Shown here: one piece after another, positions 51,477 through 60,425 of the stretch
Layout of the letters: each line of letters opens with the position of its first letter
Numbering within the stretch: the stretch's first letter is position 1
Assembly (NCBI RefSeq): GCF_002091955.1
Contig: NZ_MKKY01000091.1
Coordinates: forward strand, 402,385-466,384
Source of the DNA: Rhodococcus sp. 1168
GTDB taxonomy: Bacteria; Actinomycetota; Actinomycetes; Mycobacteriales; Mycobacteriaceae
Direction: 5' to 3'
DNA: 64,000 bases
The notes under the pieces: generated by a model
The model's input: the letters and a program-made list of their open reading frames with translations, nothing else
The model's database searches: none
Told to the model about the DNA's origin: nothing
Made by a program: the position numbers and the translations under genes

Positions 51477-52475
51477 CTATGCGGGGCGCGCGGTCGTCGC
51501 GGGTGCGAGGTACTGCGGCGTTGCCATCGCAGCGAAGACGGTCTCAACCGACTCCGACAGCCGGGTTTTCAGCGTCGGAGATTCATGCCCGCCGGGTACG
51601 CCTTCGGTGAGGTAGAGGTGGAAGTGGCCGACGATGGCGGCGGTGAGGGCCCGCACCATCGTGTCGGCGCTGAACTCTGGTCGGATGCATCCGAGGTCCG
51701 TAGCTTTGGCGGCGAGTTCTCGCAGTGCGCTCTCCCACACCCGACTGGGGCGTCGGGTGCGTAATCGTGGTTCGAGAGCGAGGTATGTTTCCGCCCGTAC
51801 GAGTGGTTGGGCGGTGTGCTCGTCGGCGATAGCGTCGACGAGGCAGGCGATGGCGTCGAGCGGGTGCGCGGACTCAGCGGTCCGCCAGCGTTCGGCGATG
51901 GCGGTGTAGAGCTGCTCAGCGTCGGTAAGGACGCCGTCTGCGAGCTCTGCTTTGCAGCTGAAATGAAAGTACATCGCCCCTTTGCTGCAGTCGGCGCGGT
52001 CGAGGATGATATTGAGCGAGGCTGCGGTGTAACCGTGGGTAGTGAATTCGCGTGCAGCTGCAGCTACGAGCGCGGCCCGGGTTCGTGTTGCCCGGGGTTG
52101 CAGCCGTTTCCCCGATGAAGAGTCCCAGTCCGAATCCGTCGACCAGTCGGAGGATGCCGGCCGAGCGTGGTGCGGCCACCCGTGCTGCGGTGCCGGTGAA
52201 CGGTGATCGTCGTAGCCCACCGCATCGAGTACGTCCTGTAGGGACTTGATGTCAGCGCTCAGGGCCCGTGCCGCCGAGCCTGGTGTCCATTCCATGGCGA
52301 GTTCGAGACGGCCCAACGCAGCCGACGTCAAGACACCGTACCCGGTTTCAATCTTGGCCATCGTCGGCGCCGACGGTCCACCGAGCGTAGGTACGTCTGT
52401 CCGGGCCAGTCCGAGGTCGATTCGGCGTCGTTGCACCGCGAGCGCGAACCAGGCCGTGTTGCGCAGGTTCGCCAC
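51477..52475 (-). CDS. XRE-TetR fusion regulator (gamma-butyrolactone-receptor-like)
   Basis: 332 residues. Residues 1-75 look like a Cro/XRE helix-turn-helix (LAVQRRRIDLGLARTDVPTL, APTMAKIETGYGV). After a Pro/Ser linker, residues ~128-325 are a TetR protein: RTRAALVAAAAREFTTHGYT, ASLNIILDRADCSKGAMYFH and FSCKAELADGVLTDAEQ. The KGAMYFHF segment is typical of ArpA-type gamma-butyrolactone receptors. Two DNA-binding heads in one chain are unusual. It likely controls the divergent LGFP genes of the same transposon (inference). Confidence 0.82.
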   Translation of the reverse strand: MANLRNTAWFALAVQRRRIDLGLARTDVPTLGGPSAPTMAKIETGYGVLTSAALGRLELAMEWTPGSAARALSADIKSLQDVLDAVGYDDHRSPAPQHGWPHHARPASSDWSTDSDWDSSSGKRLQPRATRTRAALVAAAAREFTTHGYTAASLNIILDRADCSKGAMYFHFSCKAELADGVLTDAEQLYTAIAERWRTAESAHPLDAIACLVDAIADEHTAQPLVRAETYLALEPRLRTRRPSRVWESALRELAAKATDLGCIRPEFSADTMVRALTAAIVGHFHLYLTEGVPGGHESPTLKTRLSESVETVFAAMATPQYLAPATTARPA

Positions 52476-52623
52476 GGGGACCCCTTTCGGGCGTGAGGTC
52501 GATCGAAGGACAGCGGTGAGCGGCGACCGGTGGAGGGTCGGCGCTCACCGCTGGCAATGGGTCCCTGGATTATGCCCGTTCAGCGGCCGATGTCGGTCAG
52601 ACGACGTAGGCGCCTGTGGAGGG

Positions 52624-52932
52624 TTACCAGTAGATGGTTCCGCCCAGGAAGGTGCTGTACTTGCTGCCATCGGGGTTGGTGACCTCGGCTGCGGTGGGAA
52701 ACGAAAGCGCGCTCTGCGCGGCGCCGAGGGAGTTGTATAGGTCTTTGATCTCTCCGCACACCTGATACGGGGATGGCCAGTAGGACTGGCAATCAGCGGC
52801 GACGGTAATGACCGTGCTTGATCCGGTGTCCGGTGCGGCCTGTGCCGTAGCCATCGCTGCGAGTGCGGAACCGCCGACAACACCTGCAACTAGCAGGCCA
52901 CGGATACCGGCGGTGAGGGTCGATCGAATCAT
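52624..52932 (-). CDS. Secreted mini-LGFP protein (102 aa)
   Basis: From the ATG at 52932. A signal peptide is clear (RSTLTAGIRGLLVAGVVGGS then ALAAMATAQAA, cleavage after AQA). The mature part has CQSYWPSPYQVCGEIKDLYN and one LGFP-type repeat (AAQSALSFPTAAEVTNPDGS) ending GGTIYW. It equals the conserved first repeat of the large LGFP proteins of this window, as a stand-alone domain. It lies 148 bases downstream of the XRE-TetR start on the same strand and is divergent from the large LGFP gene. Confidence 0.78.
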   Translation of the reverse strand: MIRSTLTAGIRGLLVAGVVGGSALAAMATAQAAPDTGSSTVITVAADCQSYWPSPYQVCGEIKDLYNSLGAAQSALSFPTAAEVTNPDGSKYSTFLGGTIYW

Positions 52933-53320
52933 GAACAAGTCCGTGCTCTCGGAGGGGTAGAGGGTGACGTGCCTGTAGCAACCGTTGGGTCGGTGTTTAC
53001 CTGCGACGACCTGCCAGCAGTACTTCAGCGACGGTAGCAGGCAGCGCGTGGCATTCGGACAGTGAATTATTGAAATGATCCGCCACACGCACGTTGCTCG
53101 ACTTAGTTTGCTAAGCAACGTTTCTCGGGTGCCAAACGTGTCCATTCCTTGACGAATGCTACGGACAGGCCACTTGGTCTGTTAATTCCGACCAGATGCA
53201 ACCGTTCAGTTTGTTTGGGGCGTTTGTGTTTACTGTCCCTGTTGTGAACGTGTGGGATTTGATTAAGGATGCTGGAAGCGGCCCATCGGGGCACCGCTCC
53301 ATGCGAGATAAAGGAAATCC
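52933..53320. promoter_or_regulatory. Divergent promoter region of the two LGFP genes
   Basis: About 390 bp between divergent secreted-protein genes. It contains GATAAAGGAAATCC as ribosome binding site for the plus-strand gene and a pseudo-palindromic AGTTTGCTAAGCAAC at 53105-53119. It is a plausible target of the XRE-TetR protein. No proven boxes. Confidence 0.4.
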
Positions 53321-55141
53321 ATGACGATTTCGTTCAGACCTCTGCGGCCACCACGCCGTCGAACCCGTTCAGCGACAAAGTCGTTGTTCACCGCGGGCAC
53401 GGTGGCACTGTTCTTGGTATCCGGTACCGCTGGTGCGTTGGCCCAGCCGGCGCCGACACCATCCGCAGCTCGGGACACGGTACCGGCGCAGCGTGCACCG
53501 GCCACCGTGGATCCGTGCTCGACGCCGACCACCACAGCGCCTACGACCACAACGACAGCTCCACCGACCACAACCACCACGGTGGCTCCGACGCCGTCGT
53601 GCGACACCGTCCCCGCAGTTCCCGAGGCGACGACCTCTGCTGTGGTCCCGCCAGTCGCCCCAACGCTGCCCGCACAGGCCCCGGCCCCCGCGCAGGAAAG
53701 CCCGGCTCCCGAACCGACTCCGGCGTTGGCCGATGCGCCGCTCCCGGCAGAACCGTCCGCCGTTGAACCGGTCGAACCGGAGGACGACGACTTATCGTCC
53801 AAGACCGCCGAGCCCGATCCGGACTGGGCACCGACCGAAGACCCCAGCGCAACCGTCGTGCCCGGTGAAATGCGCTCGGACCGTGAAGGGATCCCTGCGC
53901 CGTTCACCAAGGAAGATGCGGACAAGGCCGAAACCATGGAAGCCCGCCAGCGCATGTCCCGTGCTGCCGCAGGCTGCCAGACCTATTGGCCATCGCCTTA
54001 CGAGGTGTGCGGTGTCATCCGCGACAAGTACAACTCACTCGGTGGACCCGCCAGCTTCCTCTCCTTCCCCAACTCCCCCGAGTACACCAACCCCGACGGC
54101 TACGGCAAACGCACCCAATTCCTCAACGGACCCATCTACTGGTCCGCGGCGACCGGCGCACACCCCGTCGTCAACAGCTTCCTCAATCGCTGGCAACTCA
54201 ACGGCTACGAAGCCGGGCGACTCAAATACCCGACCACCGACGAGATCGTCCTCCCAGACGGCGGACGCCGACAAGAATTCCAGCAGGGCGTCATCTACGT
54301 CGCCTTCCAGAACGCCGTCGGATCCGCCCTCATCAACGGGCCCCTGCGCGACAAATACAACTCCGTCGGCGGCCTCACGCCGGGCACCAGTTTCCTCGGC
54401 TACCTCATTCAGGATCAGATCGCGCCGCTTCCGGACGGCCAAGGACAGATGGCTCGCTTCCAAAACGGCGTCATCTACTACCACCCCACGTATGGAGCAC
54501 ATCCGGTCAGTGGAACAATCCTTAATTCGTGGGCATTGGGCGGGTATGAATCGGGTACTTGGGGCTACCCCGGTTCTGACGAATACAACGAAAACGGGGA
54601 ACCGGCACAGGTATTCCAGAATCATGTCGTGAACGTCGAAACACAATATGCTTCGGACCCCGCTGATCCCAATGGGCAGCCCTTGGCGCGTCAGAGTGAC
54701 GGTCGGGCCACGGTCACAAGCGACGGTCAGGTGCAGTTCTACGCTGGTGACAGCTATAGCCACTCACTGACCAGGGGCGTCTTCAACGCGCGCCGCGGCG
54801 TTGAGGACTCTCGCCTTCTCACCGCCTCATGGAACTTAACCCAGACATACATTCTGAGTAAAGCTGCTTATGGGTTTAACACCATGATGGATTGCAGTGG
54901 ATACATGTACAACGCCGAAACAGGGAGATTCCTAATCCAGGACAATTCAGACAAGCATAAGAATGTTCCGATTGATTATCGCTACCACATTTCTCAAAGT
55001 AGACATGATGACAACACGGATTATCAGATGGTGTTGGGCTGCACCTTCGAAAATAAGACAAGGCAGCAGGCCGGTAGCGGCAACATTGGTTACGGCATAA
55101 CCATTGCTCGATACGTCATGGGTTACGAGTTTCTGATCTGA
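53321..55141 (+). CDS. Secreted multi-repeat LGFP protein with unique C-terminal domain
   Basis: 606 residues. Tat/Sec-like signal with an RRRTR n-region (FTAGTVALFLVSGTAGALAQ), then a Thr/Pro-rich linker, an acidic DLSSKTAEPDPDWAPTEDP segment, the CQTYWPSPYEVCGV Cys pair, and four LGFP repeats (~200-430) of the type GGPASFLSFPNSPEYTNPDG. LGFP repeats anchor proteins to the mycolyl-arabinogalactan wall. The last ~170 residues (after VFQNHVVNVETQYASD) have no counterpart in the other LGFP gene, two Cys (MMDCSG, LGCTFE), and lower GC. A wall-anchored effector or toxin with an exchangeable tip is inferred. Confidence 0.8.
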   Translation: MTISFRPLRPPRRRTRSATKSLFTAGTVALFLVSGTAGALAQPAPTPSAARDTVPAQRAPATVDPCSTPTTTAPTTTTTAPPTTTTTVAPTPSCDTVPAVPEATTSAVVPPVAPTLPAQAPAPAQESPAPEPTPALADAPLPAEPSAVEPVEPEDDDLSSKTAEPDPDWAPTEDPSATVVPGEMRSDREGIPAPFTKEDADKAETMEARQRMSRAAAGCQTYWPSPYEVCGVIRDKYNSLGGPASFLSFPNSPEYTNPDGYGKRTQFLNGPIYWSAATGAHPVVNSFLNRWQLNGYEAGRLKYPTTDEIVLPDGGRRQEFQQGVIYVAFQNAVGSALINGPLRDKYNSVGGLTPGTSFLGYLIQDQIAPLPDGQGQMARFQNGVIYYHPTYGAHPVSGTILNSWALGGYESGTWGYPGSDEYNENGEPAQVFQNHVVNVETQYASDPADPNGQPLARQSDGRATVTSDGQVQFYAGDSYSHSLTRGVFNARRGVEDSRLLTASWNLTQTYILSKAAYGFNTMMDCSGYMYNAETGRFLIQDNSDKHKNVPIDYRYHISQSRHDDNTDYQMVLGCTFENKTRQQAGSGNIGYGITIARYVMGYEFLI

Positions 55142-55713
55142 TCTACTCGATCTGACCATTGCCGACACCACTGCAGCGAGGATGATGAAGTTGATGACCG
55201 CCGTGATCACGGCGCCTACATTGACGAATGTCTCAGGGCTCGAGGTGATTTGCACCAGCCCGCAACTGCAAATTCCCTATCATCGCTGGCGAGTTGACAG
55301 AGCTAAAACATGTCAGCACATTTGCGTCTGAGGTGTAGGTAGATGCAGGGCTCCCGGTGACCCATGGGTTTGACCTACTCGGGACCGCATACGACCGAAG
55401 GTAGCCGCACTCGACGTGCGGGTACCTTCGGTCGCGCACCGTTGGGTATCACACGAACGCTCGGCGTCGCCTGAGTCGTGCTGGTGAAGTGAATTGCGAC
55501 TATCGGTCTTCATGACCCGCCGCCGCGTATCTTAACCCGAGCCTGCGTCTACTTTGCTGGAACGCAGTTGACCTAGCTCAGACGGCGATACCCCCACGAC
55601 AACATACATGGCCCGTGGCTCGTCCTGGTTCTCCTGCCGCACGCCTAAATCGACATGAAGCACCAAAACGGGCACGCAATCAAAATTCGGAATACGTGGA
55701 AATAATTTTTCGG
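55142..55713. other. Intergenic region after LGFP gene
   Basis: About 570 bp. A minus-strand frame starting at 55255 has one hydrophobic helix (VGAVITAVINFIILAAVVSA) and then runs into the LGFP 3' end; it may be a broken small membrane protein like that at 19253-19462. A strong stem-loop lies at 55392-55434. Otherwise nothing recognisable. Confidence 0.4.
55392..55434. terminator. Long stem-loop
   Basis: CGACCGAAGGTAGCCGCAC pairs with GTGCGGGTACCTTCGGTCG (one mismatch) around a 5-nt loop. It lies between the LGFP gene and the convergent cold-shock-like gene and can stop both transcripts. Confidence 0.65.
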
Positions 55714-56112
55714 CTAAGACGACTCCTGATCCATAGTTCTGCTGAACGCATCAGTCCACAGGCCCGAATAAGGAAGCTCTCCGAACCTGTCGCTAGGCCA
55801 TGGCATTACAACTCCGCCAACGCTATATTCAATTTCCCTTCTCGGCGGCATACGGCGTGGTTGCACATTAACGGCTCGGTAAATATAGTCGTCTTGTTGA
55901 ATTTTCTCCCACCAAAACTCGACCTGCTCCCCGACCACAGCCGAACGATTGCGGTCGAACTGGCGAATTGACTCTCCTGATGTCAAAGGCGGGTACCGAA
56001 GCGCCCACAGATCGCTGTATTGGAACCAACACCCAGAGGGCGTGTCTGGTGACTCTATAACACCCCAACCCTCATCGACGGACCAAAAAGATACCAACCC
56101 TGAGCTTGCCAT
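55714..56112 (-). CDS. Cold-shock-domain-like protein (132 aa)
   Basis: The first ~80 residues follow a divergent cold-shock/OB-fold pattern: GLVSFWSVDEGWGVIESPDT, PSGCWFQYSDLW, GEQVEFWWEKIQQDDYIYRA and VNVQP. The canonical RNP motifs (KGFGFI, VFVHF) are replaced, so nucleic-acid binding is uncertain. Similar proteins often accompany toxin or accessory genes in actinobacteria. The tail is Pro/Trp-rich. It has an AT-richer composition. The function is unknown; a role as immunity partner is only a possibility. Confidence 0.65.
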   Translation of the reverse strand: MASSGLVSFWSVDEGWGVIESPDTPSGCWFQYSDLWALRYPPLTSGESIRQFDRNRSAVVGEQVEFWWEKIQQDDYIYRAVNVQPRRMPPRREIEYSVGGVVMPWPSDRFGELPYSGLWTDAFSRTMDQESS

Positions 56113-56251
56113 CCTTAAATTCTACTCGGCTTCAATGAACCGCCACGACCGCATTGCCTCATTCCGTCCAATGCAAAGCATCGGGACAGCGATTCGGCAG
56201 ACCGATCAAATTATTTTACGAGCCCGATACAGCTTTCATTGTTGAAAACTA

Positions 56252-56581
56252 CTACTCCTTAATAAGCGAAATGCCTGCAATAGCAGCACTAAATCCTACA
56301 GCGGCAGCCGTAACGCCCGCCACAACTGGAAATAGAAACCAAGGGGAAGTTGCAAGCTGACCGTCAGGAACCGGCGCAAGGTCAGTAAATGACGCGCCAG
56401 TTGTCAATAGGTTTGGCTCACCATCACTAGCAACAGGTCTCTCAAAATCTTGCTGTAAGACGTAGTAGGAATTCTTGGGAGACTCTGGCCGGACAAGTTC
56501 GTAGACGCCAGCGCAAATAAACCCCAGAAATGAACCAAAAGCTAGGGCCGCCAAAGTAATACGAAGTTTACTCTTGTTCAT
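56252..56581 (-). CDS. Two-helix membrane protein (109 aa)
   Basis: N-terminal helix (ITLAALAFGSFLGFICAGVY) and C-terminal helix (LFPVVAGVTAAAVGFSAAIA) frame a ~55-residue extracytoplasmic loop. The gene is AT-rich relative to its neighbours, indicating recent import. No family is recognised. It is downstream (minus strand) of nothing else; the next gene on the same strand is the cold-shock-like gene. Confidence 0.6.
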   Translation of the reverse strand: MNKSKLRITLAALAFGSFLGFICAGVYELVRPESPKNSYYVLQQDFERPVASDGEPNLLTTGASFTDLAPVPDGQLATSPWFLFPVVAGVTAAAVGFSAAIAGISLIKE

Positions 56582-56929
56582 CTACAGGATAATACGCGCA
56601 CAACGCGTCATGCATCACCGGGCCGGAAGCTTGTTATTCCCCAACTCGGAGGCAAGATCGAGCAACAGCGACGCTTTCGGTGCATACGGCGACGGGCGGA
56701 TACATCAGACTTTATTCTAGCGATTTCGCTAGACCGCTGGGCGGGCAACTGACGTGCAGCTGCGTCTGGTTTCGCAGACCGAGTCAGGTCGCGTGTGTCG
56801 TAAACGATCGTTTTTGACCCATGCTGGTTTCGAGACGCCGTCGTCGAGCAGACCATGTGTCAAAAGTAGTGTTCAAAACTCCGAGCGGAAAATGGTTCAT
56901 ATCGTTGAGTTCTGACACACTCGGTGCTC
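56582..56929. promoter_or_regulatory. Intergenic region with probable res site of the second resolvase
   Basis: About 350 bp before the resolvase. Short inverted motifs TGTCAAAAGTAGTG (56856) and AGTTCTGACACAC (56908-56920), in tandem with GTTCAAAACTCC, lie just upstream of the start, as expected for resolvase subsites. No gene is visible in the rest. Confidence 0.45.
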
Positions 56930-57478
56930 ATGGGCGAGCTTTTGGGGTACGCGAGGGTGTCGACGTCCGAGCAGAGTGTCGATGCGCAGAGAGACGCTCT
57001 GAGCGCCGCGGGGTATTCGCGGGTGTGGGTGGAGACGGCGAGTGGTGTCACGACGTCGCGGCCGGAGTTGTCGGACCTGTTCTCGCATCTGCGGGCGGGT
57101 GACACTTTAGTGGTGTGGCGACTCGATCGACTCGGGCGATCGCTCCCCCATCTTCTGCAGACCGTCGAGGATCTCGAATCGGATGATGTGGGGTTTCGAT
57201 CGTTGACGGAGTCGATCGACACGACCACTTCGGGCGGCAAGCTGATCTACTCCATTTTCGGGGCGCTGGCGGAGTTCGAGCGCAACCTTATTCGCGAACG
57301 GACGCACCTCGGGTTGGCGGCCGCGCGGGCACAGGGCCGGACGGGCGGTCGGCCCCGCCAGATGTCGGAAGCGAAAGTGAAGCAGGCCAAGCGAATGCGC
57401 GCCGGTGGTATGTCGCTGACAGACATTCGCGACGTGGTGGGCGTCTCACGGTCGACGTTGTATCGCTATCTGAAATAG
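56930..57478 (+). CDS. Serine resolvase of the Tn402-type transposon (TniR-like)
   Basis: 182 residues from the ATG at 56930. GELLGYARVSTSEQSVDAQR with the catalytic Ser, LVVWRLDRLGRSLPHLLQTV, FGALAEFERNLIRERTHLGL and the C-terminal HTH MSLTDIRDVVGVSRSTLYRY. It is complete and different enough from the copy at 50740-51300 to be a separate lineage. It resolves cointegrates formed by TniA/B/Q. Confidence 0.92.
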   Translation: MGELLGYARVSTSEQSVDAQRDALSAAGYSRVWVETASGVTTSRPELSDLFSHLRAGDTLVVWRLDRLGRSLPHLLQTVEDLESDDVGFRSLTESIDTTTSGGKLIYSIFGALAEFERNLIRERTHLGLAAARAQGRTGGRPRQMSEAKVKQAKRMRAGGMSLTDIRDVVGVSRSTLYRYLK

Positions 57479-57523
57479 CCCGGAGCTGCTGTGCGCGCGG
57501 GTCGCACGCGAAGTGGCAGCGCG

Positions 57524-57844
57524 CTATTGCGAGGAGTGTCGGTCGGTTGAGCCTGGGTCGGACTCGATAGATATCGCGTTCACTGCTGCTCGTAGCCGCT
57601 GCGGGTCGACGACGTGGTCGGGATTGCTGACAAGGACCGCGCCGTCGCCGGTCCGGTGGGTGTGGATCCGGAATCCGCGAGCTTTCGCCTCTGCCCGTAG
57701 CTGCGATCGCCACGTGGTGAAGTCCAGACTTTCGACTGGGCCGCGGCGTATCACCAGCGCCCCCATTTCCTGGACTCGATTCAAAAGCTCACTGTCGGTG
57801 AGCGGGTGCCCCTCGTCGTCCATCATGGCCCGAGGTAACCACAT
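57524..57844 (-). CDS. Hypothetical protein (about 100 aa)
   Basis: 106 residues from the first ATG, 100 from the ATG seven codons later (MMDDEGHPLTDSELLNRVQE). It reads MGALVIRRGPVESLDFTTWR, SQLRAEAKARGFRIHTHRTG and PDHVVDPQRLRAAVNAISIE. The mix of basic helices suggests a small DNA- or RNA-linked protein, but no domain is recognised. It is convergent with the resolvase. Probably a real accessory gene. Confidence 0.55.
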   Translation of the reverse strand: MWLPRAMMDDEGHPLTDSELLNRVQEMGALVIRRGPVESLDFTTWRSQLRAEAKARGFRIHTHRTGDGAVLVSNPDHVVDPQRLRAAVNAISIESDPGSTDRHSSQ

Positions 57845-58106
57845 TGAGGTGAAGCAACGGAATTAAACGGTGAACTCTGTTGCAAACCAAAACATTCAGA
57901 GTTGCCCAATCCGATCGCTATGGGCGCGTCCGAATTCGTGGTTCTTGCGGTTTCAAGGCGCGGGGTTTAAGCGTACGGTTTCGTCACCCTCCGCAGCTGG
58001 TCGCTGGTACGCATCGTTGGCGAGCAGCGGATTCCCGCAAACGTTTCTGGAACACGTCAACGAGCATGTACCCAAAAATGTCAGAGGCGCTGTCTATCAT
58101 CAGTCC
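57845..58106. other. Intergenic region before the TIR gene
   Basis: About 260 bp. The TIR frame is open from 57870 but this part is not protein-like. Nothing else is recognised. Confidence 0.4.
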
Positions 58107-58820
58107 ATGAGTGGATGCACAGCACCGTCACGGGGCCATCACACAGCGAGTGGGGCCGCCGCCTGCCCAGTACACGGTCGCAGCAGCGGCTACGGTTCTT
58201 ACGCACCGAGGGCTTACTCTCCGCCGATCTACCAACCGCTTACCAGCTCTTTGGCCAGCGTAAGCAGCGGACGTGCATCAAGCGGCAGGACGCGGCCGAG
58301 CTGGTCGACAAGCAGCTCGTCCGTGACATACACGCCCGCCGAGGTGAAGTCACTGACTCCGGTGCGGCGCGTGGTCGAGATCCAGGCCTTGGCCCATCCT
58401 GAATACTTCGACGTTTTTCTCTGTCACGCCTGGGACGACCGGCGCGGCGCGGCTAAAGAACTTAGCGATTTGCTTGAGGCCAATGGAGTGTCGGTCTGGT
58501 TCAGTGAAAAGAATGTTGCACTCGGCGTGCCGCTCCTCCGCGCAATAGACAAGGGCCTTGCGAAATCTCGCGCCGGGATTGTACTGGTCACCCCTAACCT
58601 CCTGCAGCGCCTCAAGTCGGAAGGAATAGCCGACAAGGAGCTGTCGGAGCTCCTGGCGCGTGACCAGCTCATCCCCGTTGTGCACGAGACGACGTACGAC
58701 GACTTGAGGGAAGTCAGCCCCTTGCTCGGCTCTCGCAGCGGCCTGAGCACCGCCGAAGAATCGATGGCAGAAATAGCAGACAAGATTGCAGAGCTCGTCG
58801 ACGTGGAGGAACTGACATGA
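58107..58820 (+). CDS. TIR-domain protein with N-terminal Cys/His motif
   Basis: 237 residues from the ATG at 58107. The first ~35 hold SGCTAPSRGHHTASGAAACP followed by VHGR, a short Cys/His cluster like those seen in some actinobacterial TIR proteins. A Ser/Pro-rich linker follows. Residues ~100-235 are a full TIR domain: YFDVFLCHAWDDRRGAAKEL, ANGVSVWFSEKNVALGVPLL and AIDKGLAKSRAGIVLVTPNL, with SEKN in the usual WxxE/D-type region and ELSELLARDQ later. It may cleave NAD+ or bind signals in phage defence. It stands alone within the transposon, without visible effector partner. Confidence 0.82.
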   Translation: MSGCTAPSRGHHTASGAAACPVHGRSSGYGSYAPRAYSPPIYQPLTSSLASVSSGRASSGRTRPSWSTSSSSVTYTPAEVKSLTPVRRVVEIQALAHPEYFDVFLCHAWDDRRGAAKELSDLLEANGVSVWFSEKNVALGVPLLRAIDKGLAKSRAGIVLVTPNLLQRLKSEGIADKELSELLARDQLIPVVHETTYDDLREVSPLLGSRSGLSTAEESMAEIADKIAELVDVEELT

Positions 58821-59198
58821 GTTCGGGGTGTCGCATGTCTCGGCGCGCAGATTCCGTAGTGACCCCCTGGCCTTGCCTGGCCTGGCCTGGCCTGCGAATA
58901 CTTACATCGACATCCCGGTCGTGTTGCGACTTTCAATCGTTCGTGGGAGCGACACATCGCGCGATTGCCGCCAGAACCTACGGTCTGGTGGATCTATCAA
59001 GCGGACCCTCCAAACGGACGGTTTCAGCTTGCGTCGGTCAACGAGTGTTGTGCGAGTGACCCCGTTCTTCGCCGGGAAGGAAAATTCTCGTTGTTCACCG
59101 CACATAGACTGTGGGTGACTACGATTCCGGCCAAAAATCGGTCTTCTGGGCTGTCGACGCGTGTGCGTTGCGGGACGAGCCTCACCCCATCCGGAGAG
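58821..59198. other. Intergenic region between TIR and tniQ 3' end
   Basis: About 380 bp. It has a short tandem CTGGC repeat (58870-58890). A plus frame near 58970 reads EPTVWWIYQADPPNGRFQLA, which looks like a protein fragment of about 25 residues without context. No full gene. Confidence 0.4.
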
Positions 59199-60425
59199 CT
59201 ACGTCGGCGGATGTTGCAACGGGATCCCGTGGTCGACGAACAGTTGCACCGTTTCATCCAGCTCCCTCGCTGTGCGGCATCCCCAGCGCAGGAAGTTGTA
59301 CAACGACCTGGCTGATGTGGGATCGACGCGGGCTGCAGCGATGGCTGCCTCGGCCGCAGCGTGCACCTCGGCCCAAGCATCGCGCTCAGGTGCGGGATAG
59401 TACGAGCGTGTAGGAGCCGTTCCAGGATCGACCGGCTCGTACGGACGCGGGCACAGCAGAGATGCGTGCGCACCGCCCGCGTCGATCTCACCGTTCTCGA
59501 TCATCGTGACGGCGGCAGCGGCGGCGCCGAGCACTTTCGCCTGCTCGTCCCCGCGCAGGCCTTCGAATGGCACCCGTGCGGTCCTCGGCGGCCGCGAGTA
59601 ACCAGCGACCCTCCAGATCGCCACGAGTCTCGTGGCCCAGCGGCCCGTGCGGCACAAGGGCGTGGACACTTCGTCGACGACAGTGCGGAGAAGCCGAAAC
59701 CAGACTGCGGCATGCACCCGGCCTGGGCGAAGGTCCACCCATCCCGTTGTCAGAGCCGCGGTGGTACGCCGATCCATTTCCGTGACCGCTGCGGGCACTG
59801 GAACGGGTGGCACTCGTTCGTCCGAACCGAACCGGACCTGATCCCAGAAGATTGCGTGGCCGGGGAGGACAGAACAGGGTTCGAGTCGACAGCGGTGGTC
59901 GAGGCAGCTGCTCAGCACCGAGGTTTGCTGCAGCAAACGCACTGTGATGTCGGCGGAGGATTCGAGGCTGTCGATGCATGTCGGGCATGCCCGGTTACCC
60001 ATAGCGCTCACCCAGGGCAGCCATGCGTCGTCTGTGGGTGTCCGGCGTCGTCGATCCTCCATGCTCAGATCAGCTGGTAGCAGGATCGAGAACTGGTGGA
60101 CGTAGGTATCGAAGTCGCAGCCGACCGGGTCCGTACTGTCGAGCAGCCACGGCGTCCACCCCGCCAACGTCATCAGCCGCAACCTCTCCACCGGGACCGC
60201 GCCCCGTCCGGCCAGCGCGGTCAATATCGGCTCGGCTGTGTAGCGGTCGAGGTCGCGTGCTGCGATGTCGAAGCCTGTGAGCAGGTGGGCGGGGTTGGTC
60301 AGCGAGTACACCTCGCACGTGCGGCTCAGCCACGACGTCAACGATTCGCCGGGCCGTGGCGCCGGGTGTAGCGGCCGCGGGCGAATACGGTCATCCCCGC
60401 ATTCCGTTCTTGGCCGTGCTGTCAC
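59199..60425 (-). CDS. tniQ: TniQ-family transposition protein
   Basis: 408 residues. The N-terminal TniQ domain is clear: RPLHPAPRPGESLTSWLSRT, YSLTNPAHLLTGFDIAARDL, then a Cys pair ACPTCIDSLE with DHRCRLEPCSVLPGHA, the zinc-finger arrangement. TniQ works with TniA and TniB in target recruitment of Tn5053/Tn402-like elements (as in Tn7-like systems). Its start overlaps the tniB stop (ATGA). Confidence 0.88.
   Translation of the reverse strand: MTARPRTECGDDRIRPRPLHPAPRPGESLTSWLSRTCEVYSLTNPAHLLTGFDIAARDLDRYTAEPILTALAGRGAVPVERLRLMTLAGWTPWLLDSTDPVGCDFDTYVHQFSILLPADLSMEDRRRRTPTDDAWLPWVSAMGNRACPTCIDSLESSADITVRLLQQTSVLSSCLDHRCRLEPCSVLPGHAIFWDQVRFGSDERVPPVPVPAAVTEMDRRTTAALTTGWVDLRPGRVHAAVWFRLLRTVVDEVSTPLCRTGRWATRLVAIWRVAGYSRPPRTARVPFEGLRGDEQAKVLGAAAAAVTMIENGEIDAGGAHASLLCPRPYEPVDPGTAPTRSYYPAPERDAWAEVHAAAEAAIAAARVDPTSARSLYNFLRWGCRTARELDETVQLFVDHGIPLQHPPT

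Noticed and set aside
54947..55255. Minus-strand 102-codon frame as a full gene
   Set aside because: Most of it lies antisense to the end of the LGFP gene. Only the first ~40 codons have a membrane-helix pattern, so it was noted in the intergenic entry only.
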